Below the pieces are notes generated by a model that ran no database searches, was not told the origin of the DNA, and saw only the letters and a list, made by a program, of their open reading frames with translations. Shown in pieces: positions 16,838 through 26,219 of a DNA stretch of 64,000 nt (the first letter of the stretch is position 1; every line of letters starts with the position of its first letter). Made by a program: the position numbers and the translations under genes. The stretch spans positions 2,852,001-2,916,000 of the forward strand of contig NZ_CP069535.1 in NCBI RefSeq assembly GCF_016889805.1, given 5' to 3'. The DNA comes from Rhodanobacter sp. FDAARGOS 1247 (lineage in GTDB: Bacteria > Pseudomonadota > Gammaproteobacteria > Xanthomonadales > Rhodanobacteraceae).

Positions 16838-18466
16838 TCACCGCTGAAGATCCTCCACCCACCGACCATCCACGAGCTCGACCCACCGGGTGATGCCGAT
16901 CCCGGCCAGGAAGGCAGGATCATGACTGACCACGACCAGGGCTCCTTCGTACGCGCGCAACGCCTGCGCCAGCAAATCGACGCCGGGAAGATCGAGGTTG
17001 TTGGTCGGCTCGTCCAGCAACAGCAATTGCGGCGCCGGCGTGGCGTGCAGCACGCAGGCCAGCACCGCACGCAGTCGTTCGCCGCCGGACAGCACGCTGG
17101 CGGGAAGGTCCATCCGATCGCCCTGGAACTGCAACCGCGCCAGCAGGTTTGCACGTTGCTGCGCGGGCATGTCCGGGGCGGCGAGCGCAAGGTTCTCGCT
17201 GACCGTACGGTCCGGATCGAGCAGCTCCAGCCGCTGCGACAAGTAGGCGACCCGACCCGCGCCATGCCGCACGTCGCCATGGCCTGGCCTGCACTCGCCC
17301 GCGATCACTCGCAGCAGGGTGGTCTTGCCCGCACCGTTGGCACCACGCAACGCAATGCGTTGCGGACCGTGGATGGTGAAGCTCAGGCCGTGCCTGCCAA
17401 AAAGATCGCGACCGCCCTGCTCCACCCGCAAGCCCTCGGCCGAAAACAGCAACCGATCGACCGCCACCCGCGTAGCCGGCAATGAAAAATCCGGCACCGC
17501 CGCTTCGTTCAGTGCCTGCCTTGCTTCGTGCAGGCGCGAGCCCGCCTGTTCCATCCGCGTGGCATGGGTCGCGTCGGCCTTTGCCGCGGAAGCCTGCGCC
17601 GCGCTTCTGCGATTGCCGGCCACGATCCGCGGCAGCCCGGCGTCGGCCAGGTTGCGCGAGGCGTTGCCCGACCGGCGCGCGGCGCGTTCGCGGGCCTGCT
17701 GCATGTCGCGCTTCTCCCGCTTCCATTCGCTGCGCAGGTTGCGCACCAGCTGTTCGGTCGCGCGCTGTTCGGCTGCCAGCGCTTCGCGATAGAACGCGAA
17801 ACCACCGCCGTACAAGCACAACGCGGACGGCGTCAGTTCGGCGATCTGATCCATCCGCTCAAGCAATTCCCGATCATGGCTGGCGATCAGCAGACAGCCC
17901 TTCCATTCCTGCAGCACGGCATAAAGCCGCAAGCGCGCAGCGTGGTCGAGATTGTTGGTGGGCTCGTCCAGCAGCAGTACATCCGGACGCCGCAACAGCT
18001 GCGCCGCCAGACCCAGCGACATCGCCTCGCCGCCGCTGAAGGTATCGAGGCGGCGCTCCAACGCCACGTCAGCCAGACCCAGCCGCGCGAGCGCCGCCAT
18101 GCTGCGCTCGCGCACATGCCAGTCGCCATCGACCGCATCGAAGTGCGCGGAATCGACCTTGCCGTCGGCGATCGCATCCAGCGCCTGCAACCTGGCCGCG
18201 ATGCCCAGCACCTCGGCCACCGTGGCCTCGCCATCCAGCGGCAGGTTTTGCGGCAGATACCCGACGACACCGTCGATCGCCACCTGACCGGACAGCGGTG
18301 ACAGCTCGCCCGCCAGCAGTTTCAGCAGGCTGCTCTTGCCCGCACCGTTGGGCGCGACCAGGCCGGTGCGAACCGGCCCCAGCGCGAACGAAAGACCATC
18401 CAGCACCGGCGTGCCGTCGGGCCACGAGAAAACGAGATTGGCGACGCGAATGCGTGCATCCGACAT
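16838..18466 (-). CDS. ABC-F family ATP-binding protein
   Basis: Soluble tandem ATPase of 542 residues with no membrane domain. Domain 1 has Walker A APNGAGKSS, signature FSGGEAMSLGLA and Walker B VLLLDEPTNNLDH. A charged linker rich in Arg/Glu (about 230-290) leads to domain 2 with GANGAGKTT, LSGGERLRAVLA and LLLLDEPTNNLDL. ABC-F proteins act at the ribosome in translation or antibiotic protection. I cannot assign a subfamily. Start ATG 18466 has GGAGAG 5 nt upstream. Confidence 0.9.
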   Translation of the reverse strand: MSDARIRVANLVFSWPDGTPVLDGLSFALGPVRTGLVAPNGAGKSSLLKLLAGELSPLSGQVAIDGVVGYLPQNLPLDGEATVAEVLGIAARLQALDAIADGKVDSAHFDAVDGDWHVRERSMAALARLGLADVALERRLDTFSGGEAMSLGLAAQLLRRPDVLLLDEPTNNLDHAARLRLYAVLQEWKGCLLIASHDRELLERMDQIAELTPSALCLYGGGFAFYREALAAEQRATEQLVRNLRSEWKREKRDMQQARERAARRSGNASRNLADAGLPRIVAGNRRSAAQASAAKADATHATRMEQAGSRLHEARQALNEAAVPDFSLPATRVAVDRLLFSAEGLRVEQGGRDLFGRHGLSFTIHGPQRIALRGANGAGKTTLLRVIAGECRPGHGDVRHGAGRVAYLSQRLELLDPDRTVSENLALAAPDMPAQQRANLLARLQFQGDRMDLPASVLSGGERLRAVLACVLHATPAPQLLLLDEPTNNLDLPGVDLLAQALRAYEGALVVVSHDPAFLAGIGITRWVELVDGRWVEDLQR

Positions 18467-18751
18467 GGGGACTCTCCATGACAGCACGCGGGCAGCTGCT
18501 GCCCGCGGCAATGAACCAGGAGGATGCCGACTCGCCGCGCCTGACTGGCGACGCCCGGAATCCAGGATGGGTCTATGGATGAATCATGTCGCTCACATGC
18601 CGCCGCGCTCTCCGTCGTGCGGGTGCATTCTATGACCTTCGGCACCAGTCTGTCCGATCCTGAAACTTCACCGCCAAGCCGCGGTCATGTCCATGACGTG
18701 CCTGCGTGGTCCGCGCATCGCACTGCCCATACGACAAGACTGGAGATCTGC

Positions 18752-19426
18752 ATGCACAGGCTCGTCCGCTTTCTGACCCGCAACCGGGGCTTCATCACCT
18801 TCATGCTGTGCATGGTCGTTTTCCGCAGCGCGGTGGCCGACTGGAACGTGGTGCCGACCGGCTCGATGCAGCCAACCATCCGCATCGGCGACCGCATCAT
18901 GGTCGACAAGCTGGCCTATGACCTGCGCCTGCCGCTGACCCATGTCTCGCTGCGCCACCTGGCCGATCCGCAACGCGGCGACATCGTGGTGCTGGATTCA
19001 CCGGCCGCGCACGAGCGCCTGGTGAAGCGGGTGGTCGGCCTGCCCGGCGACGAGGTGGCGATGCGCGCCAACGTGCTCTTCATCAACGGCCGCGCGGCCA
19101 GCTACGCGGCCAGCGGCTACCAGGGCATCCACGACGACCTGCGCGATCCCGCGCATTACGAAACCGAACGCTACGGCGCGCTGCGCCACGCGATCCGCCT
19201 GTCCAACCGCCACCCCAGCCCGCTCAGCAACTTCGGCCCGACCAGGGTTCCGCCCGGCCAGTACCTGCTGCTGGGCGACGACCGCGACAACAGCATGGAC
19301 TCGCGCTACTTCGGCTTCTTCGCCCGCGGCGAGATCGTCGGCCGCGCGCACCACGTCCTCGTCTCGCTGGACCCGCAACGACATTACCTGCCGCGCAAGG
19401 ATCGCTTCGGCGCCGCGCTGCACTGA
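18752..19426 (+). CDS. lepB: Signal peptidase I
   Basis: Inner-membrane serine protease that removes signal peptides. It has 224 residues, with a single N-terminal anchor (about 13-30), box B VPTGSMQPT (Ser38 nucleophile), box D RLVKRVVGLPGDEV (Lys92 general base) and the C-terminal GDDRDNSMDSR. It is shorter at the N terminus than E. coli LepB (one rather than two anchors) and not next to rnc-era, so it may be a second signal peptidase; a paralogue elsewhere is likely. GGAG 6 nt upstream of the ATG fixes the start. Confidence 0.88.
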   Translation: MHRLVRFLTRNRGFITFMLCMVVFRSAVADWNVVPTGSMQPTIRIGDRIMVDKLAYDLRLPLTHVSLRHLADPQRGDIVVLDSPAAHERLVKRVVGLPGDEVAMRANVLFINGRAASYAASGYQGIHDDLRDPAHYETERYGALRHAIRLSNRHPSPLSNFGPTRVPPGQYLLLGDDRDNSMDSRYFGFFARGEIVGRAHHVLVSLDPQRHYLPRKDRFGAALH

Positions 19427-19508
19427 GGCCGCGGTGATGCCGGCCTGACCCGTCCGGGCCGTTCGCCATGCAGCTACACTGGCGCGCTTCGGCTTCCACG
19501 GTTTCCGC

Positions 19509-20627
19509 ATGCAGGCTTGGGTGATCATCTACGCCAGCGCCGCCACCCAGGCGATGCTGCTCGCACTGGCGCTGTGGCGGCGCCCGGCCAATGCTGCCGC
19601 CAACCGCGTCCTGTCCGCATGGACCGGCCTGGTCGGCGTGGACCTGGCGGTCAAGGCCGTCCATCTGGCCGGGGCCGATGATCGCTGGTCGCTGACCTAC
19701 GCGGTCGTCAGCCTGTTTCCGTTCCTGCACGCCAGTCTGTTCTATGTCTACGTGCGTGCACTCACCACCGGCAGTCGCCTGCGCATGCGCGACCTGGTGC
19801 ATTTCGCCGGCTTCGCGCTGGCGCTGGTGGTGGCCTGGCCGCGGCTTGCCGGCAACGCCGGTTGGGAAGGACCCGGACCGTGGTTCACGCTGTTCCTGTT
19901 CGGCTATGCATTGGCCTACGTCGCCGCGGCCCTGGTGCGGATCGCCCGGTTCCGGCAGGAATTGCGCGCGCGGCGTGCCGACGCCGACCGCCAGTCGCTG
20001 CAATGGCTCGGCGCGATGGCGTTCTCGCAGGCATTGATCTGGTGCATCGCCGCCTTGCGGGAAATCGCGCACATTCCGTTCATCGACTTTCACCTGATCT
20101 ACGGTGCCGTGGCCTTGTGGATCTTCGTGATCGGCTGGTTCAGCCTGGCGCAACCGCAGGTGCCAGCCCAGCCGATGGCTGGTGCCGAACACGATGCGGC
20201 GAGGCCCGACGAAAGCGACGCGCCACCCGATCGCTCGCGCGACGAGGCGGAAGACGACCCGCGCTTTCCCGAAGTCGAGGTCCGGCTCACCCAACTGATG
20301 AGCGGCGAACAGCTCTACCGCGAGCCCGCCTTGACGATCGGCCAGCTGGCGCGACGCAGCGGTTACCCGGAGTACCTGGTATCGGTGGTGATCAACCGCC
20401 GCTTCGGCGCCACTTTCTGGGACTACGTCAACCGCCTGCGCATCGACGCGATGCGCGATCATCTGGCCGATCCGGGCGAGACGCGCACGATTCTGGACCT
20501 CGCCTACGCCTGCGGATTCACCTCGAAATCGACCTTCAACGCGGCGTTCAAGCGCCAGTTGGGCGAAACGCCCAGCGACTACCGCCGGCGGCACGCGCGC
20601 GACGCCACGACGGCCAGCGCAGGATGA
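19509..20627 (+). CDS. AraC-family regulator with N-terminal membrane domain
   Basis: 372 residues. The first about 215 form six or seven hydrophobic segments (LALALWRRPANAAANRVLSAW, SLFPFLHASLFYVYV and others), and the C-terminal about 100 are an AraC HTH (LTIGQLARRSGYPEYLVSVVINRRFG and ILDLAYACGFTSKSTFNAAFKRQLGETP). It is a membrane-bound one-component regulator that probably senses a membrane or external signal. Its last 80 bp overlap the end of the convergent DUF2306 gene. Confidence 0.88.
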   Translation: MQAWVIIYASAATQAMLLALALWRRPANAAANRVLSAWTGLVGVDLAVKAVHLAGADDRWSLTYAVVSLFPFLHASLFYVYVRALTTGSRLRMRDLVHFAGFALALVVAWPRLAGNAGWEGPGPWFTLFLFGYALAYVAAALVRIARFRQELRARRADADRQSLQWLGAMAFSQALIWCIAALREIAHIPFIDFHLIYGAVALWIFVIGWFSLAQPQVPAQPMAGAEHDAARPDESDAPPDRSRDEAEDDPRFPEVEVRLTQLMSGEQLYREPALTIGQLARRSGYPEYLVSVVINRRFGATFWDYVNRLRIDAMRDHLADPGETRTILDLAYACGFTSKSTFNAAFKRQLGETPSDYRRRHARDATTASAG

Positions 20628-21213
20628 GTTCGCACACAGCAAGGTTGAGCAGCCAGGAAGCCCACGCCATCGTGATGTAGACCGCCAGGAACGGCAGGTG
20701 CAGCACGCCCGCGCCCACGCCGAGTCCCACCCTCAGCGTGACGGCAGCGAAGGTCAATGCCACGCTGCGGCACATCCAGCGTCGGTGGCTGGCGGTGTCG
20801 CCAGCGACCGCCAGCAACACGCCACGCAAGGTGACCACTGGCCATAGCAGCGCCAGCAGGGCGAAGCCGACGCCGCTGGCTGCGCCGCCTTGCGCATGGA
20901 ACGCCAGCGACAGTCCCGACGGCGCACCGATCAGGATCGCGGCCACGTACAACCAGCCCGCGGTGCGATGCAGCGCCGGCAGGCGTCGGCGCACGCCGGC
21001 GCTGAGCTGCAACGGCGCCAGCAGCAACGCCAGCCCGGCCAAGAACATGTGCAGCGGCACGTCCCATCCGGAAATCGCGAACTGGGCGGCGAATGGATTA
21101 CCGGCCGCGTGGCTGCGATAGAGATAGCCGAAGGCGTAGATGGCGACCGCCACCGACGTGAGCGAGAACAGAAACCGGGCAGTCCAGCGAACGAGAGACA
21201 GCAGATGGGACAT
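20548..21213 (-). CDS. DUF2306-type membrane protein
   Basis: 221 residues with about six hydrophobic segments. HMFLAGLALLLAPLQL, LHRTAGWLYV and SHRRWMCRSVALTFAAVTLR match the DUF2306/YozB-like pattern with conserved histidines. Function is unknown. It may be the last member of the DoxX-dioxygenase-esterase set, separated from the esterase by 130 bp. The 3' end overlaps the convergent AraC gene by 80 bp. Confidence 0.8.
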   Translation of the reverse strand: MSHLLSLVRWTARFLFSLTSVAVAIYAFGYLYRSHAAGNPFAAQFAISGWDVPLHMFLAGLALLLAPLQLSAGVRRRLPALHRTAGWLYVAAILIGAPSGLSLAFHAQGGAASGVGFALLALLWPVVTLRGVLLAVAGDTASHRRWMCRSVALTFAAVTLRVGLGVGAGVLHLPFLAVYITMAWASWLLNLAVCELILRWPSWRRARAAGGSRWAFRPTGA

Positions 21214-21343
21214 GGTGGTCTACCTGGGCGGAATGCGAACTCCAGCCTCGCTCCACCGGGGCGTTCGGTCGCCCGAGACCGTCGGACCGGACGTCCGACC
21301 CGGCCGGATCGGACGTCCCGCACGCCGCAAGTGCAGGATCGAC

Positions 21344-22048
21344 CTATCGCCCGGTGGTGGGCCGGTTCCCGCGCGGCTCTTCCCGGGACAGCCAGGCGAG
21401 GAAGTCGGCGCACATTGGCGCGCCCAGTTCGTGACCGGTCGGATAGAGCTTCGTCTCGTGGGCGACGCCAAGGCGGGTCAGCCAGTCATCGCTGCGCTGT
21501 GCCCAGCTCACCGGGAGTTTGTCGTCGTGCGTGCCATGCGCGATGTAGCCCCGCAAGGCGGACAGATGTTCCGGGCTCGCCAACAGCGGCTCGAGCTCCG
21601 GCAGGATGCGCCCGGCCAGCACGGCGAATGCGGTGACGCGTTCGGGCGCGGTCAACGCCACGCTGGCGCTGAGGATGCCGCCCTGGCTGAAGCCGGCCAC
21701 GACGGTATGCGCCGCGTCGATGCCTTGGGCCTGCTGCAGTTGTCCGATGAAGTCGATCAGGCTGCGACGGCTGGCGTCGGCTTCGCTGGCCACGATCTGC
21801 GGACCGTTGCCGGTGAAGGCCACGCGGAACCAGCCGAACGCCGTCGGGCCCAGCGTGATCCGGCCGCGCGGCAAGACCACCAGCGTGTGGCTGTCGACCT
21901 CGGTGCCGAGCGCGGCGAGGTTGCTCTCGTTGCCACCCACGCCGTGCAGCAGCACCAGCAGCGACGTCGGCTGTGCCGGCGGCGGCTGCAGGGTGCGGAA
22001 GGCCAGCGCGAAGGCCGGATCGTTCGACAACGGTGACAAGGTCTTCAT
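21344..22048 (-). CDS. Alpha/beta-hydrolase, phospholipase/carboxylesterase family
   Basis: 234 residues. LLVLLHGVGGNESNL gives the oxyanion region, VAGFSQGGI the Ser nucleophile, and the Asp and His are in HGTHDDKLP and YPTGHELGAP. The family includes the MhqD-type esterases of quinone detoxification. Its start overlaps the dioxygenase stop (ATGA), so it is coupled to that gene. The longer open frame upstream is the shadow of the dioxygenase. Confidence 0.88.
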   Translation of the reverse strand: MKTLSPLSNDPAFALAFRTLQPPPAQPTSLLVLLHGVGGNESNLAALGTEVDSHTLVVLPRGRITLGPTAFGWFRVAFTGNGPQIVASEADASRRSLIDFIGQLQQAQGIDAAHTVVAGFSQGGILSASVALTAPERVTAFAVLAGRILPELEPLLASPEHLSALRGYIAHGTHDDKLPVSWAQRSDDWLTRLGVAHETKLYPTGHELGAPMCADFLAWLSREEPRGNRPTTGR

Positions 22049-22857
22049 GCTGCTTTCCCGAGCGCGGACTGCGCGGCATCGGGCAAACCGAACGCGAACG
22101 AGTCCATCGACAGCACGCCGTAGGTCATGCCGCCCTCGACCAGTTGTGCCGTGTCCGTCGCGGCGCTTGCGCCCACGGCCACCAGCAGCGGCAGGTAGTG
22201 TTCCTCGGTCGGATGCGCACGCTCGCCGTGCGGGGCGCGACGACGGTAGTCGAGCAGCGCTTCGACATCGCGTGCGGCTATCGCGTCGCGAACCCAGTCG
22301 ACGAATTGCCGGGCGTATTCCGGGTCGCGGATGTGCTGGCGGAATCCGTACAGGTTGTGGGTGAGGCTGCCGGAGCCGACCACCAGCACGCCGCGCTGGC
22401 GCAGCGGCGCCAGCGCCTGGCCCAGTCGCAAGGCGCCGGCCGCATCGATGCCCTGCGGCAGCGACACCTGGAACACCGGCACGTCGGCGTCGGGGAACAG
22501 ATAGCGCATCGGCACCCATGCGCCGTGGTCGAGGCCGCGACGTTCGTCGAGGGTCACTTCAAGGCCCGCCGACGCGAGCAGATGCGCCGCGTCCCGCGCC
22601 AGCGCCGGTGCGCCCGGCGCGGGGTAATGCAACTGGTACAGCGGCTCGGGGAAGCCGCCGAAGTCGTGGATCGTTTCCGGCGCGGCGCTGCTGCCGATGC
22701 GCACGCCCCGCGTCTGCCAGTGCGGCGACACCACCAGCACGGAGGTGATGCCGCTCAGCGACTGGCCGATGGCGCGCAGGTTCGGGCCCAGCAGGCCCGG
22801 TTCCAGCGCGAACATCGGCGAACCGTGGGAGATGAAGAGCGAAGGGGTGGTAGTCAT
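22045..22857 (-). CDS. Extradiol ring-cleavage dioxygenase, DODA/YgiD type
   Basis: 270 residues, class III extradiol dioxygenase (LigB fold). FISHGSPMFALE, VVSPHWQTRGV and DHGAWVPMRYLFPDADVPVFQ carry the metal-binding histidines, and SGSLTHNL and HPTEEHYLPLLVA follow. Homologues cleave 4,5-DOPA or other catechols. Start ATG 22857 (MTTTPSLF) is chosen over the frame extension that runs over the DoxX gene end. Part of a four-gene minus-strand set. Confidence 0.9.
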   Translation of the reverse strand: MTTTPSLFISHGSPMFALEPGLLGPNLRAIGQSLSGITSVLVVSPHWQTRGVRIGSSAAPETIHDFGGFPEPLYQLHYPAPGAPALARDAAHLLASAGLEVTLDERRGLDHGAWVPMRYLFPDADVPVFQVSLPQGIDAAGALRLGQALAPLRQRGVLVVGSGSLTHNLYGFRQHIRDPEYARQFVDWVRDAIAARDVEALLDYRRRAPHGERAHPTEEHYLPLLVAVGASAATDTAQLVEGGMTYGVLSMDSFAFGLPDAAQSALGKAA

Positions 22858-22919
22858 GGTGTTTTCTCCATCGGCAACGGGCGCGAGGCGCCCGTTGCGT
22901 GACTGCGGGATGGCGGCAC

Positions 22920-23309
22920 TTAGGCGTTGCGACGCTTGTTCCACAAGTGGTCGAGGCTGAAGGCGCCGGCACCGTGGGCGGCAACCATCAGGAAGCCGCC
23001 GGCCATCGCCACGTTCTTCCAGAAATTGATCGCTTGGGCGGCATCGTCGAAGTGGGCGTGGAACACCACGGCACTGACCAGCGAGAACGCGGCCATCGCC
23101 AGCGCGATCCAGCGGGTGAAAGCACCGGTGAGGATGGCCAGGCCACCGCCGAGTTCCAGCGCGATCACCAGCGGCAGCAGTGCCCCCGGCAAACCTGCGG
23201 ATTCCATGTACTGCTGGGTGCCGGCGTAGGCGGCTATCTTGCCCCAGCCGGAGATGATGAAGATCAGCGAAAGACCGATGCGGCCAAACAGCGCGAGCGA
23301 AGCGTTCAT
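22920..23309 (-). CDS. DoxX-family membrane protein
   Basis: 129 residues with four hydrophobic segments: GRIGLSLIFIISGWGKI, LPLVIALELGGGLAILTG, FSLVSAVVFH and NVAMAGGFLMVAAHG. The DoxX/YphA type is often linked with catechol dioxygenases and thiol or quinone stress. It is the first gene of the minus-strand set and diverges from the LysR regulator. Confidence 0.9.
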   Translation of the reverse strand: MNASLALFGRIGLSLIFIISGWGKIAAYAGTQQYMESAGLPGALLPLVIALELGGGLAILTGAFTRWIALAMAAFSLVSAVVFHAHFDDAAQAINFWKNVAMAGGFLMVAAHGAGAFSLDHLWNKRRNA

Positions 23310-23436
23310 GACGATTCCTTTGGTGATGGGGTGATGGAGCGAGTTGATGGGAGATACTCTATTCGCCAACGGAATGCCGATAAACTGAATATGGATTGAC
23401 TTACTGTTTCGAAAAACGAGACAAAAGGACCGTGCC
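23310..23436. promoter_or_regulatory. Divergent doxX/LysR control region
   Basis: 127-bp spacer, AT-richer than the genes. It contains TTGACT at 23395-23400 and ATTCAGTTTAT-like sequence on the minus strand. LysR regulators usually bind such spacers and control both directions; exact operators were not resolved. Confidence 0.4.
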
Positions 23437-24345
23437 GTGGACAAATTCCAGGAGATGGCCAGCTTCGTGGCGGTGGTCGAAGCCGGCAGTTTCGTCGGCG
23501 CCGCGGAGGTCACCGGCCTGTCCAAGGCGGCGGTGTCGCGCCATGTCGGCGAGCTCGAACAGCGCCTGGGCGCGCGCCTGCTGCACCGGACCACGCGGCG
23601 GCTGTCGCTGACCGACGACGGCCAGCTGTTCTTCGCCCGGGCGAAGGAAATGCTGGCCGCCGTCGACGAAGCGGAATCGGAAATCAGCTCGCGCAGCGGC
23701 GAGCCCAGCGGAAGGCTGCGCATCAATGCGCCGCTCACCTTCGGCGTGCTGCACCTGGCCCCGCTATGGGGGCGCTTCACGCAGCGGTATCCGAAGGTGT
23801 CGCTGGACATCGAACTCAGCGATCGCGTCGTCGATCTTGTCGAGGAGGGCTACGACCTTGCCGTGCGCATCACCAACCTGGCCAACTCCCAACTGGTCAG
23901 CCGGCAACTCGCCACCACCCGCATGATCGCCTGCGCCTCACCGGCCTATCTGGCGCAGCACGGCACGCCCACCCACCCCGCCGAGCTGGCGCAGCACGAA
24001 GTGATCTCCTACAGCTACTTTGCCGCCCGCGACGAATGGACCTTCACCGCGCCCGACGATGCCCCCGTCGTGGTGCGCACCCACGCCCGCATCCACGCCA
24101 ACAACGGCGACACCTGCCGCGCCGCCGCGCTCGACCACCAGGGCATCATCCTGCAACCGGACTTCATCATCGCCGACGACCTGCGCCGCGGCGACCTGGT
24201 CGAACTGCTGCCGACCTACAGGACGATGACACTCGGCATCCACGCGGTGTATCCGTCGCGCAAGCACCTGCCGATCAAGACGCGCAGGCTGGTGGATTTT
24301 CTGGTGGAGGCGTTTGCGGTGCCGGGGTGGGATGTGGCGCGGTGA
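23437..24345 (+). CDS. LysR-family transcriptional regulator
   Basis: 302 residues; GTG start with AAAGGA upstream. HTH: MASFVAVVEAGSFVGAAEVTGLSKAAVSRHVGELEQRLGARLLHRTTRRL. Effector domain from GRLRINAPLTFGVLHLAPL to ELLPTY. This is the CrgA-like subgroup. Position divergent from doxX-dioxygenase-esterase suggests it senses the aromatic or quinone substrate and controls that set. Confidence 0.9.
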   Translation: MDKFQEMASFVAVVEAGSFVGAAEVTGLSKAAVSRHVGELEQRLGARLLHRTTRRLSLTDDGQLFFARAKEMLAAVDEAESEISSRSGEPSGRLRINAPLTFGVLHLAPLWGRFTQRYPKVSLDIELSDRVVDLVEEGYDLAVRITNLANSQLVSRQLATTRMIACASPAYLAQHGTPTHPAELAQHEVISYSYFAARDEWTFTAPDDAPVVVRTHARIHANNGDTCRAAALDHQGIILQPDFIIADDLRRGDLVELLPTYRTMTLGIHAVYPSRKHLPIKTRRLVDFLVEAFAVPGWDVAR

Positions 24346-24479
24346 TCGCCGCCCTGAGTGATCCATCGACTTCGGCAATCGAATCACCTCGCCTGCAGGA
24401 GCGCGCTTGCGCGCGATGTTCGGCGCGGAGCTGAGGCATTCAACGCCGTGTCACCCGCACCCGCCATGTGAGCTCCTGT

Positions 24480-25223
24480 TCATGGCACCCCGGCCACCGC
24501 CACCGCGTCCGCACCCGCTGGAATGCGAAGCGGGCACGCGGGATCGTTCACCGCACGCCACACCGCTTCGGCCACGTCGCGTGACAGCGTGATCTCGGAC
24601 GACTGCTGCGACTCCGCAAGAACCCGCTGCGCAAAGCTGCCGTAGGCCTCGGGAAAGCCGTCCTGCATCAGGGGCCGTGCGTTGTCGCCAAAGGCCGTGT
24701 CCGGAGCCCGCCCCGGCAACACCAGGTTCACCTGCACATGGAACGGCTGCAGTTCCAGCGCCAACGATTCGGTGAACGCATTGATGGCCGCCTTGCTGGC
24801 GGTGTAGACGGAAAGCAGCGGCAGCGGTTTCAGCGTCACACTGGAGGTGATGTTCACGATGCGCCCCGCCTGCCGCTCGCGAAATCGGGGCAGCACCGCG
24901 CGGGTCATCGCGATCGTGCCCAGCGTGTTCGTTTCGAAGACCATGCGCGCGATGTCCATGGTGGTGCCCTCCAGTGCGTTCAGCACGCCGATCCCCGCGT
25001 TGTTCACCAGCACGTCAATCGGCCCCGCCGCGTCCACTGCTGCAGCAATGCTTTGCGGATCGGTCACGTCGAGGGGGAGCACGCGCAGGCGTGCGGAGCG
25101 GGGCAGCAGGTCCTCGCGCGGCGTGCGCATCGTGGCGATGACATTCCAGTCGCGGTCGAGGAAATGGCGGGCAATCTCGAGACCGAAGCCGGACGAGCAG
25201 CCGGTGATCAGGATGGTTTTCAT
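24480..25223 (-). CDS. Short-chain dehydrogenase/reductase
   Basis: 247-residue classical SDR. The cofactor motif is TGCSSGFGLEIA, NNAGIGVLNALEG follows, and the catalytic Ser-Tyr-Lys are in NITSSV and YTASKAAIN. Start ATG 25223 begins MKTILITG; the in-frame extension beyond it enters the intergenic region. It diverges from an AraC-family gene 96 bp away, which probably controls it. Substrate unknown. Confidence 0.88.
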   Translation of the reverse strand: MKTILITGCSSGFGLEIARHFLDRDWNVIATMRTPREDLLPRSARLRVLPLDVTDPQSIAAAVDAAGPIDVLVNNAGIGVLNALEGTTMDIARMVFETNTLGTIAMTRAVLPRFRERQAGRIVNITSSVTLKPLPLLSVYTASKAAINAFTESLALELQPFHVQVNLVLPGRAPDTAFGDNARPLMQDGFPEAYGSFAQRVLAESQQSSEITLSRDVAEAVWRAVNDPACPLRIPAGADAVAVAGVP

Positions 25224-25319
25224 GATGACTCCGTAGTGGTGGGCGGAGTCAAAACGATAGGTCGGTGCGACAGGACTTGCTATGATTGACAGTCCATTAT
25301 TTCTTTGCAGGAGTCCGGC

Positions 25320-26219
25320 ATGATCGACCCACTTGCGGAGATTGTCACGCTGCTGCAGCCAGCCGCCCGTTTCTCCAAAGTCGTGGTGGGCGCCGGTCGC
25401 TGGCGTGTCCGTCGCGAGGAAGTCGGGCAGCCGTTCTACTGCGTGGTCATCGATGGATCGTGCCGCCTGACGGTCGGCGACGACGCGCCGATCACGCTTC
25501 ACGCGGGCGCTTTCGTGCTGATCCCGGCGGCGCAGAACTTCACCATGACCAGCCAGGAACCGCTGGCCCCGGAAGACGTCGACTCACCGCCAATGCCATT
25601 GCCTGATGGCGAATTCCGGCTCGGCATGCCTGCCGGCCCGCCCGATGTCCGATTGCTGGTGGGCCACTGCAGCTTCGTTTCACCGGATGCGGCCTTGCTG
25701 GTTTCGCTGCTGCCGCGGCTGGTGCACGTGCGCGACGACAACAGGCTGGCCACCGTGGTGCAGCTTGTCGCCGACGAGTCCCGTGCCCGTCGCCCCGCAC
25801 GCGACGTCATCCTCTCCCGCCTGCTGGAAGTGCTCTTCATCGAAGCGCTTCGATCCGGCGCGGGGACGGTTGCGTCACCCGGTCTCCTGCACGGCCTTGC
25901 CGACACGCGCCTCGCCGAGGCGATACGGCAAATGCACGAAAATCCCGCTCGGCCATGGACGGTCGCGCAGCTGGCGAAAGCGGCGGCGCTATCCCGCTCG
26001 GCATTCTTCGAACGCTTCAGCCGCACTGTCGGCATCGCCCCGATGGCCTATCTGCTCGCCTGGCGCATGGCGCTGGCCAAGCAACTGCTGCGGCGCCGGG
26101 AAGGCGCACTGACCGAAGTAGCCGAACGCGTCGGCTACAGCTCCGCCAGCACCTTCAGCGTCGCCTTCGCCCGCCACGTCGGACAGTCGCCGATGCGGTA
26201 TGCGAGGGCGCAAGCATAA
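25320..26219 (+). CDS. AraC-family regulator with N-terminal cupin
   Basis: 299 residues from ATG 25320 (AGGAG SD). The N-terminal cupin_6-type domain (FYCVVIDGSCRLTVGDDAPITLHAGAFVLIPAA) binds an effector, and the C-terminal HTH (PWTVAQLAKAAALSRSAFFERFSRTVG, LTEVAERVGYSSASTFSVAFARHVGQSP) binds DNA. Regulators of this type are very often next to and divergent from an oxidoreductase they control, here the SDR. Confidence 0.9.
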   Translation: MIDPLAEIVTLLQPAARFSKVVVGAGRWRVRREEVGQPFYCVVIDGSCRLTVGDDAPITLHAGAFVLIPAAQNFTMTSQEPLAPEDVDSPPMPLPDGEFRLGMPAGPPDVRLLVGHCSFVSPDAALLVSLLPRLVHVRDDNRLATVVQLVADESRARRPARDVILSRLLEVLFIEALRSGAGTVASPGLLHGLADTRLAEAIRQMHENPARPWTVAQLAKAAALSRSAFFERFSRTVGIAPMAYLLAWRMALAKQLLRRREGALTEVAERVGYSSASTFSVAFARHVGQSPMRYARAQA

